IMG/VR virus record: IMGVR_UViG_3300000553_000189
Span: 9,136-32,065 of that record
From: a virus
DNA: 22,930 bases
Direction: 5' to 3' (one strand)
The notes under the pieces are model-generated. The model had not been told where the DNA came from, searched no databases, and saw only the letters and a list, made by a program, of their open reading frames with translations. A program made the translations under genes and the position numbers. Of this stretch, positions 22,410 through 22,930 are shown piece by piece; position 1 is the stretch's first letter; the number at the start of each line of letters is the position of its first letter.

Positions 22410-22745
22410 CTATCGTCCAATGATTTTCTCGATTTCCAGCCAATCAGAAGGTCGCCACACATAAACCTCTGATCCGATGCTTCTCAACTGATGAATGATT
22501 TCATTTTGTGCTGGAGACGTTTTGCCTTTTTCTCTTTTCAATTCAACAAAGATCAATTTTCTTTTCTTTACATGCCACATAGTCAAATCGGGATAACCAG
22601 CCAATGATGCTCTGCGAGAATCTGGTACTGAATAAATTGTCCAGCCATTCAAGCGAGCGTAGTGACAAACTTGATCTTGAAAATCTTTTTCTAATTGCAA
22701 TGATTTAAGTTGCTCCCCTGAGAACAAACTAAAGTCCTTCGCCAT
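22410..22745 (-). CDS. VRR-NUC domain nuclease
   Basis: The 111-residue protein starts MAKDFSLFSGEQLKSLQLEK. It shows the VRR-NUC layout, a stand-alone virus-type replication-repair nuclease with PD-(D/E)XK active site: helix FQDQVCHYARLNGW, then SRRASLAGYPDLTMW with Asp53, then KLIFVELKREKGKTSPAQNE with Glu68 and Lys70. The C-terminal strand SEVYVWRPSDW closes the fold. The length is complete for phage forms. Its start overlaps the end of the HNH gene by 17 bases. It may act on branched DNA or during packaging preparation. Confidence 0.9.
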   Translation of the reverse strand: MAKDFSLFSGEQLKSLQLEKDFQDQVCHYARLNGWTIYSVPDSRRASLAGYPDLTMWHVKKRKLIFVELKREKGKTSPAQNEIIHQLRSIGSEVYVWRPSDWLEIEKIIGR

Positions 22746-22930
22746 AATCAGATAAAGTCATGACTCCAAATCGCCAAACTTCTCTCGCTCTTTTGGCGGC
22801 CAGCATCTCTGCATCGCCAGCCCATGCATGAACAACATAACCATGTTCTAAAGCCCATGCAGGATTATCTGTTATGTAACGATGACACATTCGACAAAGA
22901 GCCAAACAATTTTCAACATCAACTATTGAT
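22729..22930 (-). CDS. HNH endonuclease, C-terminal fragment (cut by window edge)
   Basis: A frame open from the window edge to a TAG at 22731-22729 encodes about 67 residues. It includes VDVENCLALCRMCHRYITDN, the second zinc knuckle and catalytic end of an actinophage-type HNH nuclease, followed by PAWALEHGYVVHAW. The rest of the gene, including the first His-Asn part, lies outside. HNH nucleases next to terminase modules help packaging in some phages, but here the gene lies in the accessory region. Confidence 0.75.
   Translation of the reverse strand, partial: SIVDVENCLALCRMCHRYITDNPAWALEHGYVVHAWAGDAEMLAAKRAREVWRFGVMTLSDYGEGL

Noticed and set aside
1-22930. tRNA genes, CRISPR arrays, insertion sequences, integrase or attachment sites
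   Set aside because: Gene spacing is too tight and I saw no cloverleaf, spaced repeat array, transposase or integrase motif. Lysogeny cannot be judged from this part of the genome.

Overview
The window is an internal segment of a tailed double-stranded DNA phage genome with siphovirus-type morphogenesis genes (tape measure, tail tube, frameshifted tail chaperone, no sheath seen). Every gene I can support lies on the minus strand, so transcription runs from position 22930 towards 1; both end genes are cut by the window. G+C is in the low 40s percent by eye. A secreted Rpf-type transglycosylase domain and the gene style suggest an actinobacterial host, possibly a low-G+C freshwater actinobacterium; that host guess is inference.

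Layout in transcription order. (1) 22930-20283, early/accessory genes: HNH endonuclease C-terminus, VRR-NUC nuclease, a gap with a hairpin and a possible promoter, three small unrecognised or weakly recognised proteins, a conserved phage protein, an Rpf-like transglycosylase with a TTG start, and a probable Nmad1-type protein. (2) 20280-18613: a YqaJ-type recombination nuclease, two tiny membrane-peptide ORFs overlapping stop-to-start, and an HslV/proteasome-like Ntn hydrolase. (3) 18596-14345: a tightly coupled DNA modification operon, ParB-like, DpdA-like transglycosylase, QueC, QueD, QueE, and a Gpt-like phosphoribosyltransferase fused to FolE. (4) 14340-8043: a 32-residue ORF, small and large terminase, portal fused to a MuF domain, prohead protease with a nested scaffold start. 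(5) 8018-1: major capsid protein with an inserted beta-rich domain, a terminator-like hairpin, connector proteins, tail tube, a tail chaperone pair joined by -1 frameshifting on CCCAAAA, a gp10-like protein, tape measure, a small protein and the start of a tail protein.

How the genes fit together. FolE, QueD, QueE and QueC make the complete route from GTP to preQ0, and the DpdA-like enzyme would exchange guanine in phage DNA for preQ0. No QueF, ArcS or amidotransferase-QueC fusion is seen in the window, so dPreQ0 is the predicted final base. The exchange should release free guanine. The phosphoribosyltransferase half of the FolE fusion resembles xanthine/guanine phosphoribosyltransferase, so it may return that guanine to the nucleotide pool next to the first pathway enzyme. 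This closed guanine cycle is the most interesting idea in the window; it is inferred from sequence and not shown.
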